Part shown: positions 32,506-44,818 of the stretch, piece by piece
Layout of the letters: each line of letters opens with the position of its first letter
Position numbering within the stretch: position 1 is the stretch's first letter
Assembly (NCBI GenBank): GCA_963766505.1
Contig: CAVYAL010000005.1
Coordinates: forward strand, 1 to 64,000
Length of the DNA: 64,000 nucleotides
Reading direction: 5' to 3'
Source of the DNA: DATIRA01 sp963766505
GTDB taxonomy: Bacteria > Pseudomonadota > Gammaproteobacteria > Steroidobacterales > Steroidobacteraceae
Translations under genes and position numbers: made by a program
The notes under the pieces: model-generated
Database searches by the model: none
The model's input: the letters and a program-made list of their open reading frames with translations, nothing else
What the model was told of the DNA's origin: nothing

Positions 32506-32520
32506 GGCCTTGCGGGTCTT
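32495..32520. other. Probable chimeric join between two genomes
   Basis: On the minus strand pyruvate kinase reads normally to LTGMQKKLIRKTRKA and then changes, in the same frame, into APLGRWLGIDGLLPF, part of the transporter-like protein. Neither protein is complete: pyruvate kinase lacks its C-terminal 40%, and the transporter lacks its N-terminal helices. Base composition, frameshift density and gene content all change here. No repeat or insertion sequence is visible at the junction. Confidence 0.8.
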
Positions 32521-33315
32521 GCGGATGAGCTTCTTCTGCATGCCTGTCAGCTCAGCGTAGCCCATCTCGACACCCAGGTCGCCGCGCGCAACCATGATGA
32601 TGTCGGCGGCCTCGATGATCGAATCGATGTCCTCGATCGCCTCGACGCGTTCTATTTTTGCGACGATGAGACCCTTGCCGCCGGCCTCCTCGAACAGGCG
32701 GCGAGCCTCCCGGACATCGTCGCCATCGCGAACGAACGAAACCGCCAGAAAGTCCATTTCGAGTTCGGCCGCGAGCTTGATGTTCTCGCGATCGACGTCG
32801 GTGAGCGCGGGCGCCGAGAGGCCGCCGCCCTTCTTGTTGATCCCCTTGTGATTGGACAGGATCCCGCCATTGACGACGGTCGTATGGACGCGGGTACCCT
32901 CGATGCGGTCGACCTGCAGCGAAATCATGCCGTCGTTGAGCAGCAGGTTGTCGCCCGGCTTGACGTCCTGGTGCAATGTTTCGAGGGCGACCCCGACACC
33001 CTCCTCGGTGCCATCCTCGAAACCGAGAGCACTATCGAGGAAGAACGATGCGCCGTCCCGTAACTCGACGGCCCGGTCCCTGAAGCGCTGCACCCGGATC
33101 TTCGGCCCCTGGAGGTCGCCCAGCAGCGCGACATCACGCCGGCATTCAGCGGCGGCATCGCGGAGCTCCGCGGCACGGCGGCGATGCTCCGACGCATCAC
33201 CGTGCGAGAAGTTGATGCGGGCGACGTCGAGGCCCGCGTCAATCATTTTCACAAGGGTTTTGGCGTGGTCGGTCGCCGGTCCCAGCGTCGCCACGATCTT
33301 CGTCCGTCTTTGCAT
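32505..33315 (-). pseudogene. pyk: Pyruvate kinase, N-terminal 270 residues (truncated at the join)
   Basis: Transfers phosphate from phosphoenolpyruvate to ADP, the last glycolytic step. MQRRTKIVATLGPATDHAKT, ARINFSHGDASEHRRR, LLGDLQGPKIRV, LNDGMISLQVDRIEG, KGINKKGGGLSAPALTDVD, DFLAVSFVRDGDDVREA, VAKIERVEAIEDIDSIIEAA and IMVARGDLGVEMG cover the barrel domain up to the metal site. The following ATQMMESM region, the rest of the barrel and the allosteric domain are missing. In the source genome the gene is presumably whole and followed by other glycolysis genes. It belongs with the tkt-gap-pgk group, here interrupted by a convergent phosphatase gene. Confidence 0.9.
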
Positions 33316-33428
33316 GGCGGCGATTATTGCATAACGCTGTGTCGGTAGTACTACGGATCTGCCGGCCGTTCGCATCCTGCAACAATGTGCTGTTATCCTG
33401 CCGCGCAGATCACAACCCGGTCCACGCC

Positions 33429-34799
33429 ATGATCAATCGACGCCGGTTCATGCAATGTCTCGCCGCAGCAGCAGCCACCCCGGCGGCCGCGCGAACCGCT
33501 GTCACCGGCGATGCGGCGCTCGGCCCCCTGCGGCCTGACCCGGACCAGCTGCTGGACCTGCCCGCAGGATTCAGTTACCGGATTGTTTCGAAAGCCGGCG
33601 ATACGATGGACGACGGCTTCACGGTGCCCCCCGCTCACGACGGGATGGCGGCATTCCCGGGCCCCGGCGGCAGGGTCGTACTGGTCTGCAATCACGAAAT
33701 GCCGCCGGCCTTCCCGGAATACAGCGCCTTCGGCACCGGCTTCGACGCCCTGCCGGAACGCATCAGGAAACGCGTCTACGATCACGGCGGCGGCAAGTCG
33801 CCGGGCGCCGGCGGCACCACGACGACCGTCTACGACCCGCAGGAGCGACGCACGGTCCAACAGCACCTGAGTCTCGCAGGCACAGAGCAGAACTGCGCCG
33901 GAGGCCCGACGCCGTGGGGCAGCTGGCTGTCCTGCGAGGAGTGTTTCGAGGGCCCCGGCAGCGACTTCTCGCGTGGCCGCCTGGTCACCCGCGACAAGAA
34001 GCACGGCTATGTCTTCGAGGTTCCGGCCGGCGAACCGGGGCTCGCCGAGCCGCTGCCGATCACGGCGATGGGCCGCTTCGAGCACGAGGCCTGTGCCGTC
34101 CACGAACCGAGCGGCATCGTCTACATGACCGAGGATCGCCATTACAGCCTTTTCTACCGCTACATCCCGGAAGTGCCGGGACGTCTGCGCGAGGGTGGCC
34201 GCCTGCAGGCGCTCGCGATTGCCGGTCGCCCGGCGCTGCAGCTGCACAACTGGTCCGCCGATCCCGCGATCGGGATCGGCGAAACCCTGGCCGCGCAGTG
34301 GATCGATCTGGATGACGTCGACCCGGACGAAAACGACCTGCGGCTGCGCGGGGCGGCTGCGGGCGCCGCCACGTTCGCCCGCGGCGAAGGCCTGAGCGCC
34401 GCCGGCGATGCGTTCGCGTTTACGTGCACGATCGGCGGCAGGCGACGCCTGGGACAGGTTTTCCTTTACCAGCCGAGCCCGGACGAAGGACAGGCCGGCG
34501 AAGTGGCGCGGCCAGGGCGGCTGACGTTGCTCGCCGAGGCCGGGGAGGATTCGTTGCTGCGCAATGCCGACAACCTGACGATGTCCCCCTGGGGCGACCT
34601 CGTCGTCTGCGAAGATACGTCGGACCATTGCGGGCTCGTCGGTATCCGGCCCGACGGTACGCAGTATCGGCTCGCCGACAACCCCTACTCGAAATCCGAA
34701 CTTGCCGGCGCGTGCTTCGCACCGGACGGGAAGACCCTGTTCGTGAATATCCAGTATCCGGGGACGACGCTGGCCATCACCGGTCCCTGGCCCGCTTAA
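33429..34799 (+). CDS. PhoX-family (DUF839) phosphatase, Tat-exported
   Basis: 456 residues, unbroken. The N-terminus INRRRFMQCLAAAAATPAAA has a twin-arginine motif (R-R-R-F-M), indicating export of the folded protein by Tat. The body follows PhoX/DUF839: PAGFSYRIVSKAGDTMDDGF, VLVCNHEMPP, GPTPWGSWLSCEECFEGPG, GRFEHEACAVHEPSGIVYMT, YIPEVPGRLREGG, LLRNADNLTMSPWGDLVVCE and GACFAPDGKTLFVNIQYPGT. PhoX enzymes are calcium/iron phosphomonoesterases of the periplasm. The W-G-S-W-L-S-C-E-E cluster fits the metal-site region. Its TAA overlaps the pgk stop on the other strand. Confidence 0.88.
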   Translation: MINRRRFMQCLAAAAATPAAARTAVTGDAALGPLRPDPDQLLDLPAGFSYRIVSKAGDTMDDGFTVPPAHDGMAAFPGPGGRVVLVCNHEMPPAFPEYSAFGTGFDALPERIRKRVYDHGGGKSPGAGGTTTTVYDPQERRTVQQHLSLAGTEQNCAGGPTPWGSWLSCEECFEGPGSDFSRGRLVTRDKKHGYVFEVPAGEPGLAEPLPITAMGRFEHEACAVHEPSGIVYMTEDRHYSLFYRYIPEVPGRLREGGRLQALAIAGRPALQLHNWSADPAIGIGETLAAQWIDLDDVDPDENDLRLRGAAAGAATFARGEGLSAAGDAFAFTCTIGGRRRLGQVFLYQPSPDEGQAGEVARPGRLTLLAEAGEDSLLRNADNLTMSPWGDLVVCEDTSDHCGLVGIRPDGTQYRLADNPYSKSELAGACFAPDGKTLFVNIQYPGTTLAITGPWPA

Positions 34800-35967
34800 C
34801 GCGCGGCGCGCCGCTCCAGTACCTCGACGGCCGGAAGTTTCTTGCCCTCGACAAACTCGAGAAACGCACCGCCGCCCGTCGAAATGTAGGATAGACGGTC
34901 CGCGACGCCGTACTTGTCGATCGCGGCGAGCGTATCGCCGCCGCCGGCAACCGAGAAAGCGCCACTGCCGGCGATAGCCTCCGCCAGGGCTTTCGTACCG
35001 GCGCCGAAATTGTCGAATTCGAATACGCCGACCGGCCCGTTCCAGATCACCGTCCCCGCCGCAGCGATAATCTCGCTGAATCGCGCCGCGGTTTCCGGAC
35101 CGATGTCGAGGATCATCTCGTCGCCCGACACGGCGTCCACCGGCTTCGTGGTTGCTGCCACGTTCGCGAATTCGGCAGCGACGACGACGTCCGTCGGTAG
35201 CGGGATTTGCGCGCGCCCTTCCCCGCCAGCGGCCAGGCCGCGCGCGGTATCCAGCATGTCGGCCTCGAACAGTGACTTGCCGACGTCGTGCCCGGCGGCG
35301 GCGATGAAGGTGTTGGCGATGCCGCCGCCCACGATCAGGTAGTCGACGATTCCCGCCAACGCGTCGAGCACGTCGAGCTTGGTGGAGACCTTCGAACCGC
35401 CGACGATCGCGACCAGCGGCCGGGCCGGGTTGTCGAGCGCCTTGCCCAGCGCCTCGAGCTCCGCCGCCAGCAGCGGCCCGGCGCAGGCGACGGGCGCGTG
35501 CTCCGCCACGCCGTAGGTGCTCGCCTGGGCCCGATGCGCCGTGCCGAAGGCATCCATCACGAAGACATCGCAGAGCGCCGCCATCTTGCGCGCGAGCGAC
35601 TCATCGCAGGCTTTTTCGCCGGCGAGGAAACGGACATTTTCCAGCAGCACGGTATTACCGGGGGACACATCGACGCCGTCGATCCAGTCCCGCACCAGCG
35701 GCACCTCGCGGCCGAGCAATTCCGACAGGCGCCCGGCCACGGGTTGCAGCGAAAACGCATCGTCCTGCTTGCCTTCGGTCGGGCGCCCGAGGTGCGACAT
35801 CAGCATGACCGCCGCGCCGGCTCCTGCGCCGCCCGGATCGTCGGCAGCGCCGCACGTATCCGTGCATCGCTCGTCACCTCGCCATCCCGGACCGGCACGT
35901 TCAGGTCCTCGCGAATGAGGACGCGTTTGCCGGCGAGATCGAGGTCGGACATGCGGACGACGGTCAT
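34796..35967 (-). CDS. pgk: Phosphoglycerate kinase (one frameshift)
   Basis: Interconverts 1,3-bisphosphoglycerate/ADP and 3-phosphoglycerate/ATP. The N-terminus MSDLDLAGKRVLIREDLNVP holds the R-x-D-x-N substrate site. After a one-base loss near 35,817 the frame continues MLMSHLGRPTEGK, LLENVRFLAGEKA, FVMDAFGTAHRAQAST, VAIVGGSKVSTKLDVLDAL, DYLIVGGGIANTFIAA, IWNGPVGVFEFDNFGAGTKA and the C-terminal GGGDTLAAIDKYG, STGGGAFLEFVEGK. About 390 residues. ATGs at 35,967 and 35,952 compete as start; 35,952 gives the usual family N-terminus. It follows gap by 10 bases. Confidence 0.92.
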
Positions 35968-35977
35968 GGCGTGGCCT

Positions 35978-36991
<1,014 letters not shown>

Positions 36992-37062
36992 GATTTTCTC
37001 CTGGTGATTCGACTGGCCGGACGGCCCGGGGCCTGGTATCCGGTAAAGCTGAAAAATCGTTG

Positions 37063-39090
37063 TTACTTCCCGATCACGCGCTTCGTCACGGCGACGACGT
37101 TGTCCGCCGAGAAGCCGAAGTGTTCGAACAGTTCGCCGGCCGGCGCCGATTTGCCGAAGCTGTCGATGCCGATGACGGCGCCGGACGGCCCCGCATGACG
37201 CCACCACGCCCCGGTTGCACCCGCCTCGATCACGACGCGCGCGGACACATCCGGCGGCAGCACCGCATCCCGGTATTCGGCATCCTGGCGCTCGAAAACA
37301 CTGGTGCAAGGCATCGAGACCACGCGCACGGCGATACCGTCCCCTGCGAGCCGCTCGGCTGCCGCCATGGCAAGCGCAACTTCCGAGCCCGTGGCAATCA
37401 GGATAGCGTCGGGGTCGCCGCCGGCATCCTGCAATACGTAACCGCCACGGACGATATTGCCGAGCTGCTCGGCATCCCGCGCCTGGTGCGGCACGCCCTG
37501 GCGGGTCAGCACGAGGCTCGTCGGACCGTTGCGCCGCTCGATCGCATCGCGCCAGGCGACCGCGGTCTCGACCGTGTCGCAGGGCCGCCACACGCGCATG
37601 TTCGGCATCAACCGCAGCGAGGCAACGTGCTCGACCGGCTGGTGCGTCGGCCCGTCTTCACCGAGCCCGATGGAGTCGTGCGTGTAGACGAGGATCTGCT
37701 GGATCTGCATCAGCGCCGCCATGCGCAGGGCATTGCGTGCATAGTCGGAAAACACGAGAAACGTGCCGCTGTAGGGAATGATGCCGCCGTGCAGAGCCAT
37801 CCCGTTGCAGATCGCGGTCATGCCGAACTCACGCACGCCGAAATAGATGTAATTGCCGCCGGCGTCGTCGCCCGTAATGACTTTCGAGCCCGCGTGCTTG
37901 GTGAGGTTGGAACCGGTCAGGTCGGCCGAGCCGCCGGCGAGTTCCGGCAGCCTGGGCGCAAAGGCATTGAGCGCTAACAGCGAAGCCTTGCGCGTGGCCA
38001 TGTTCTCCGCCGCCGCATCGATCTTCGCGATCGCCGCGTCGGCAAAGCTTGCCCAGTCGCCCGGCAACTCGCCGCTGACGCGGCGGCCGAATTCCTTCGC
38101 CAGCCCCGGATGGGCCGCCGCGTACCCGGCGAGCAGTTCGGCCCAGGCCGCCTCTGCCGACGCGCCGCGCTCGCGCGCGTTCCAGGCGGCCGCGACGGGC
38201 GCAGGTACTTCGAACGGCGGGTGGTGCCAGCCGAGCGTCTCGCGCGCCGCGGCAACCTCGTCATCGCCGAGCGGCGCACCGTGCGTCGCGGCGGTGCCCT
38301 GCTTGTTCGGCGCGCCGAAGCCGATGACGGTCTTGCAGCAGATCAACGTCGGCCTGTCCGTTTCCACGGTTGCCTGGCCGATGGCGGTGGCGACCGCCGC
38401 ACTGTCGTGCCCGTCGACGTCGCGTATCACCTGCCAGCCGTAGCTCTCGAATCGCGCTGGCGTATCGTCGGTGAACCAGCCGTTGACGTCACCGTCGATC
38501 GAGATGTCGTTGTCGTCATAGAACGCGATGAGTTTGCCGAGCTTCAACGTACCCGCCAGCGAGCAGGCTTCGTGGGAGATGCCCTCCATGAGGCAACCGT
38601 CGCCCAGGAAGACCCAGGTGCGGTGGTCGACCACGGGGAAGCCCTCGCGGTTGAACTCCGCAGCGAGCATCTTCTCGGCCAGCGCCATGCCCACCGCATT
38701 GGTCACGCCCTGCCCCAGCGGGCCCGTGGTCGTTTCCACGCCCATGCCGGGCTCGTACTCCGGGTGACCCGCCGTGCGTTGGCCGAACTGCCGGAAATTG
38801 CGGAGTTCATCCATGCTCACGTCGTAGCCGGTGAGGTGCAGGAGGCTGTAAAGCAGCATCGAACCGTGGCCGTTGGACAGGACGAAACGGTCGCGATTCG
38901 GCCAGCGCGGATTGGCCGGGTTGTGCTTCAGGTAATCGTTCCAGAGCACTTCCGCGATATCCGCCATGCCCATCGGGGCGCCCGGATGTCCCGAGTTGGC
39001 AGCCTGAACCGCATCCATGGAGAGCGCCCGGATGGCGTTCGCGAGGTCTCGCCGGGCCGGCTGGCCGGCGGCATTGGCTTGTTGTGACAT
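37063..39090 (-). CDS. tkt: Transketolase
   Basis: 675 residues, intact. Thiamine diphosphate enzyme moving two-carbon units in the pentose phosphate pathway. ANSGHPGAPMGMADIAEVLW (N-terminal signature with the active histidine), GPLGQGVTNAVGMALAEKML, LGDGCLMEGISHEACSLAG (the G-D-G cofactor/magnesium motif), YDDNDISIDGDVNGWFTDD, the ELAGGSADLTGSNLT segment, FGVREFGMTAICNGMALHGG, THDSIGLGEDGPTHQPVEHV (second signature) and ATGSEVALAMAAAE. The ATG at 39,090 is chosen because the family begins a few residues before RRDLANAIRALSMDAV. Divergent from metK. Confidence 0.96.
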   Translation of the reverse strand: MSQQANAAGQPARRDLANAIRALSMDAVQAANSGHPGAPMGMADIAEVLWNDYLKHNPANPRWPNRDRFVLSNGHGSMLLYSLLHLTGYDVSMDELRNFRQFGQRTAGHPEYEPGMGVETTTGPLGQGVTNAVGMALAEKMLAAEFNREGFPVVDHRTWVFLGDGCLMEGISHEACSLAGTLKLGKLIAFYDDNDISIDGDVNGWFTDDTPARFESYGWQVIRDVDGHDSAAVATAIGQATVETDRPTLICCKTVIGFGAPNKQGTAATHGAPLGDDEVAAARETLGWHHPPFEVPAPVAAAWNARERGASAEAAWAELLAGYAAAHPGLAKEFGRRVSGELPGDWASFADAAIAKIDAAAENMATRKASLLALNAFAPRLPELAGGSADLTGSNLTKHAGSKVITGDDAGGNYIYFGVREFGMTAICNGMALHGGIIPYSGTFLVFSDYARNALRMAALMQIQQILVYTHDSIGLGEDGPTHQPVEHVASLRLMPNMRVWRPCDTVETAVAWRDAIERRNGPTSLVLTRQGVPHQARDAEQLGNIVRGGYVLQDAGGDPDAILIATGSEVALAMAAAERLAGDGIAVRVVSMPCTSVFERQDAEYRDAVLPPDVSARVVIEAGATGAWWRHAGPSGAVIGIDSFGKSAPAGELFEHFGFSADNVVAVTKRVIGK

Positions 39091-39134
39091 CGAGGTCTTC
39101 TGCGCCTGGCGGCGTCTGTTGTGTAAGTCGGCGG

Positions 39135-39176
39135 CGAAAATCGTATTCGCGAGCCGCGCATTTTCGGGTTTTTTGA
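39135..39176 (+). terminator. Hairpin plus T-run in the tkt-metK interval (terminator-like or leader structure)
   Basis: CGAAAAT (39,135-39,141) pairs with ATTTTCG (39,160-39,166), with an inner CGCG-AGC-CGCG stem. A GG and six T follow (to about 39,174). On the plus strand this has the shape of an intrinsic terminator, but it precedes metK, so it would matter only if metK also has a start site upstream of it. It could equally be chance in a divergent intergenic region. Confidence 0.3.
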
Positions 39177-39276
39177 CGGATGCCGCAAGCCGCGCGGCCC
39201 GAAACGGCGGACGATGGCCCGGAAACGTAACAAATGCAACTTTTGCGCAGGATAGTCGCACCGGCGCACATTACGG

Positions 39277-39282
39277 TACAAT
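39277..39282 (+). promoter_or_regulatory. Candidate -10 box of the metK-ahcY promoter
   Basis: TACAAT, one base off the consensus, lies 34 bases before the metK ATG. No good -35 hexamer is found at 16-18 bases upstream. No SAM or SAH riboswitch pattern was recognised between here and the start codon. Confidence 0.35.
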
Positions 39283-39316
39283 CCGCGTCTTCGAAAATCC
39301 TGCGAAGAAAATCCCC

Positions 39317-40476
<1,160 letters not shown>

Positions 40477-40499
40477 CAGCTATACAAAAGGAGAACACC

Positions 40500-41815
<1,316 letters not shown>

Positions 41816-41914
41816 GCACCGCACACCGAATTGCCCACGACCTCGTACTGTCGCTATCATGCCTGCAGTTGACACGGCTTGAGGTCGGGGCAAATTCGCG
41901 AATCACCGCATCCT

Positions 41915-42664
41915 GTGCGGGTCCTGCATCTGACGGACCCGCACCTCTTCGCCGACCGCAACGGCTCCCTGCGCGGTGCCGTGACCCACGACACGTTGCA
42001 TGCGGTTCTCGCGCATTACCGCGCGAACCGCTTCGCGGCCGACCTCGTCGCGCTGACCGGCGACATTGTCCATGACGATTCGGCCGAGGCCTACGCGCAT
42101 TGCCGCGATCTCGTCTCGGCGCTCGGTCTGCCCGTCTTCTGCGTTCCCGGCAATCACGACGTACCGCAGCTGATGCGCGACCTGCTGCCGGACCCGCCTT
42201 TCACGTATTGCGGCTCCCTGGAGGACAGCAACTGGCTGCTGGTGGGCATCGACAGCGTTGTCGAAGGCCGCGCGGGCGGCAGGATCGCTGAGAGCGAACT
42301 GCGCCGCCTGGAAGAGACGATCGCGGCAAGCCGCGCGGAGCATGTGATGATCTGTCTCCATCACCCCCCGGTGCCGATGCGGAGCAAATGGCTCGACTCC
42401 GTCGGGCTCGACAACGGCGACGAGTTCCTGGCGCGCGCCGCCGACGCGGCCAGGGTACGGGCTGCGATCTGCGGCCATGTTCACCAGGACTACGATGCCG
42501 TGCACGAGGGTATTCGCGTTATTGCCACGCCCTCGACCTGCCGCCAGTTCCTGCCGCGCGCCGACCAGTTCGCGGTGGACGACAGGCCCCCCGCTTACCG
42601 CTGCATCGAGCTCTGGCCAGACGGCAGCGTCGACACCAGGCTGGTCTGGGTGACCAGTGCATAG
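41915..42664 (+). CDS. CpdA-like metallophosphodiesterase
   Basis: 249 residues, intact. Calcineurin-like fold with the metal motifs in order: LTDPHLF (D-x-H), ALTGDIVHD (G-D), VPGNHDVP (G-N-H-D), LHHPPVPM and the final GHVHQDY (G-H-x-H). This pattern and length match the class III 3',5'-cAMP phosphodiesterase CpdA. Whether cAMP is its substrate cannot be proved from sequence. The GTG at 41,915 puts VRVLHLTDPHLF at the N-terminus as in the family; a TTG at 41,879 would add 12 residues. A possible TTGACA/AAATTC promoter pair (17-base spacer, 41,869-41,897) lies just before it. Confidence 0.82.
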   Translation: MRVLHLTDPHLFADRNGSLRGAVTHDTLHAVLAHYRANRFAADLVALTGDIVHDDSAEAYAHCRDLVSALGLPVFCVPGNHDVPQLMRDLLPDPPFTYCGSLEDSNWLLVGIDSVVEGRAGGRIAESELRRLEETIAASRAEHVMICLHHPPVPMRSKWLDSVGLDNGDEFLARAADAARVRAAICGHVHQDYDAVHEGIRVIATPSTCRQFLPRADQFAVDDRPPAYRCIELWPDGSVDTRLVWVTSA

Positions 42665-43550
42665 CCGCTTCGCTGCAGCACTGCTGTGGCTGCTGCCCGC
42701 CGTCACACTGGCCGATTCCGCCGGCGACGCGGTCACGATGTGGCTGGCCGAGGGGACCAGCAACCGGGTCTACCTGCTGGGGTCGATTCACCTGTTGCGC
42801 GAGCAGGACCATCCGCTTCCGCAAATCATCGGCGACGTCTACGAGGATGCCGAAACGCTGTACATGGAACTCGACATGGATGACCTGGACCCCCTGCTCC
42901 TGCAGGCGACGGTCAACCGGCTCGGCATGCTCGAAGAAGGCACGTCCTTGCGCCAACTGATGGGAGAGGAACTGTACGCCGAAGCAGCTGCCATGGCGAC
43001 GGAACTGGAGATACCGCTCGAGATGCTGGATCGCACCGAGCCCTGGTTCGCCGCGATCACGGTCGAGCAGCTGGTGCTCGCACGCATCGGCTTCAACCCG
43101 GCCTACGGCATCGAGATGCACCTGCTGAAAGAAGCCTTGAGCGACGGCAAGGAAATTCTCGGCTTCGAGACCGTGGAACAGCAACTCGGTTATCTCGACG
43201 GCCTCTCGCTCGAGGCGCAGAGGGATCTGCTGATGCAGACGCTCACGGACAGCGCGGCCGTCCGTGAAATCATGGATGATTTGATTTTGGCGTGGCGTTC
43301 GGGTGACATTGACTACCTCGAACAGACCTTGCTGGACGACATTTCCGGGTATCCTGAGCTCTACGATGCAATCGTGGCAGACCGCAACCGGCTTTGGGTG
43401 GACACGATCGACGAACTGCTGGACGACGGTGAGGATTACCTGGTCATCGTCGGGGCCTTGCACCTTGTCGGCGAGGACGGCGTCCCGCGGCTGCTCGAGC
43501 AGCGCGGCGTCAGGATTACGCAGATGCACGAGCAGAGAGGAAGCGAATGA
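42657..43550 (+). CDS. TraB/GumN-family protein with signal peptide
   Basis: 297 residues, intact. A signal peptide (SRFAAALLWLLPAVTLADSA) suggests periplasmic location. The TraB/GumN hallmarks are the N-terminal YLLGSIHLLREQ (G-x-x-H motif), YMELDMDDLDP, and the C-terminal VIVGALHLVGEDGVPRLLEQ with the second G-x-x-H. TraB-type proteins are thought to be metalloproteases of the Tiki/EreA-like group; function here is inferred only from family. The GTG start overlaps the cpdA-like stop by 8 bases, and its stop overlaps hemL as ATGA. A three-gene transcript is likely. Confidence 0.85.
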   Translation: MHSRFAAALLWLLPAVTLADSAGDAVTMWLAEGTSNRVYLLGSIHLLREQDHPLPQIIGDVYEDAETLYMELDMDDLDPLLLQATVNRLGMLEEGTSLRQLMGEELYAEAAAMATELEIPLEMLDRTEPWFAAITVEQLVLARIGFNPAYGIEMHLLKEALSDGKEILGFETVEQQLGYLDGLSLEAQRDLLMQTLTDSAAVREIMDDLILAWRSGDIDYLEQTLLDDISGYPELYDAIVADRNRLWVDTIDELLDDGEDYLVIVGALHLVGEDGVPRLLEQRGVRITQMHEQRGSE

Positions 43551-44815
43551 GTTTGTTTACAGACGCCCGCAAGGTCATCGCGGGCGGTGTCAATTCCCCG
43601 GTACGCGCGTTCGCGGGCGTTGGCGGAGAGCCGGTCTTCTTCAAGAGTGCGAGCGGGGCCTGGGTGGAATCCGAGGACGGGCGCCGATTCATCGACTACG
43701 TCGGCTCGTGGGGGCCGATGATACTCGGTCATGCACACCCCGCCGTGCTGGAAGCCGTCACCGATACGGCGCGTCGCGGCCTGAGTTTCGGTGCTCCCTG
43801 CGTGCTCGAAACGAAGATCGCAAACAAGATCACCGAACTCGTGCCGTCCATCGAACGCCTGCGCATGGTGAGTTCGGGCACCGAGGCGACGATGAGCGCG
43901 ATTCGCCTGGCGCGGGGGCACACCGGGCGCGACAAGATCGTCAAGTTCGAGGGCTGCTATCACGGCCATTCGGACTCCCTGCTGATCAAGGCGGGCTCCG
44001 GCGCGCTGACGCTGGGCGTCCCGAGTTCGCCGGGCGTGCCGGCCGAGCTTGCCGCCCACACGATCACGCTGCCATTCAACGATGTCGAGGCAGTCGGCCA
44101 GGCATTCGATGAACTCGGGGCCGAGATCGCCTGCGTAATCGTCGAACCGATAGCCGGTAATATGAACATGGTGCCGCCCGTCCCGGGCTTCCTCGAAGCA
44201 TTGCGCGATGCATGCAGCAACAGCGGTGCCGTATTGATCTTCGACGAGGTAATGACCGGGTTCCGGGTCGCCAAGGGCGGCGCCCAGGCGTTGTTCGGCA
44301 TCGAACCCGACCTGACCACGCTCGGTAAAGTCGTCGGCGGCGGCATGCCCGCCGCCGCTTTCGGCGGCCGTGCCGACATCATGGCGAGCCTCGCACCCGA
44401 TGGTCCCGTGTACCAGGCGGGGACGTTGTCGGGCAACCCGGTGGCGATGGCTGCCGGACTCGCGACGCTCGAATTGATCGACAAACCGGGCTTCTACGAG
44501 CAACTTGGCAAACGCACGAGGCAGCTCACCGACGGCCTTGCCGCCGCGGCCGCCGATGCCGGAATCGCCTTGTGCGTGGAGCAACAGGGCGGCATGTTCG
44601 GCTTCGTATTCACCGACTCGGGCGCGGTGCGGAGTTTCGCGCAGGTCGCGGCTGCCGACATCGGGCGCTTCAAGGCGTTCTTTCACGGCATGCTGGATGA
44701 AGGCGTGTATCTCGCGCCGTCGGCCTTCGAAGCAGGGTTCGTATCGGCGGCGCATGGCGACAGTGAGATCCAGCAGACACTCGACGCGGCGCGAAAGGTA
44801 TTCGCGACGCTGTAA
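43547..44815 (+). CDS. hemL: Glutamate-1-semialdehyde 2,1-aminomutase
   Basis: 422 residues, intact. Converts glutamate-1-semialdehyde to 5-aminolevulinate in the C5 route to tetrapyrroles. VIAGGVNSPVRAFAGVGGEP at the start, MVSSGTEATMSAIRLARG (PLP phosphate site), FEGCYHGHSDSLL, FDEVMTGFRVAKGGAQALFG (the D-E-V pyridine-nitrogen aspartate), K261 in TLGKVVGGGMP as the PLP lysine, then GTLSGNPVAMAAGLATLE. Being the third gene of the cpdA-traB-hemL group with an ATGA overlap, its translation is likely coupled to that of the TraB-like gene. Also provides precursors for B12, which the nrdJ enzyme at the window end needs. Confidence 0.96.
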   Translation: MSLFTDARKVIAGGVNSPVRAFAGVGGEPVFFKSASGAWVESEDGRRFIDYVGSWGPMILGHAHPAVLEAVTDTARRGLSFGAPCVLETKIANKITELVPSIERLRMVSSGTEATMSAIRLARGHTGRDKIVKFEGCYHGHSDSLLIKAGSGALTLGVPSSPGVPAELAAHTITLPFNDVEAVGQAFDELGAEIACVIVEPIAGNMNMVPPVPGFLEALRDACSNSGAVLIFDEVMTGFRVAKGGAQALFGIEPDLTTLGKVVGGGMPAAAFGGRADIMASLAPDGPVYQAGTLSGNPVAMAAGLATLELIDKPGFYEQLGKRTRQLTDGLAAAAADAGIALCVEQQGGMFGFVFTDSGAVRSFAQVAAADIGRFKAFFHGMLDEGVYLAPSAFEAGFVSAAHGDSEIQQTLDAARKVFATL

Positions 44816-44818
44816 CCG

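Noticed and set aside
30247..33315. A pyruvate kinase-HEAT repeat fusion protein of over 1,000 residues
   Set aside because: Both halves are truncated relative to their families, and the genome character changes at the join, so a chimeric contig is far more likely than a fused gene.
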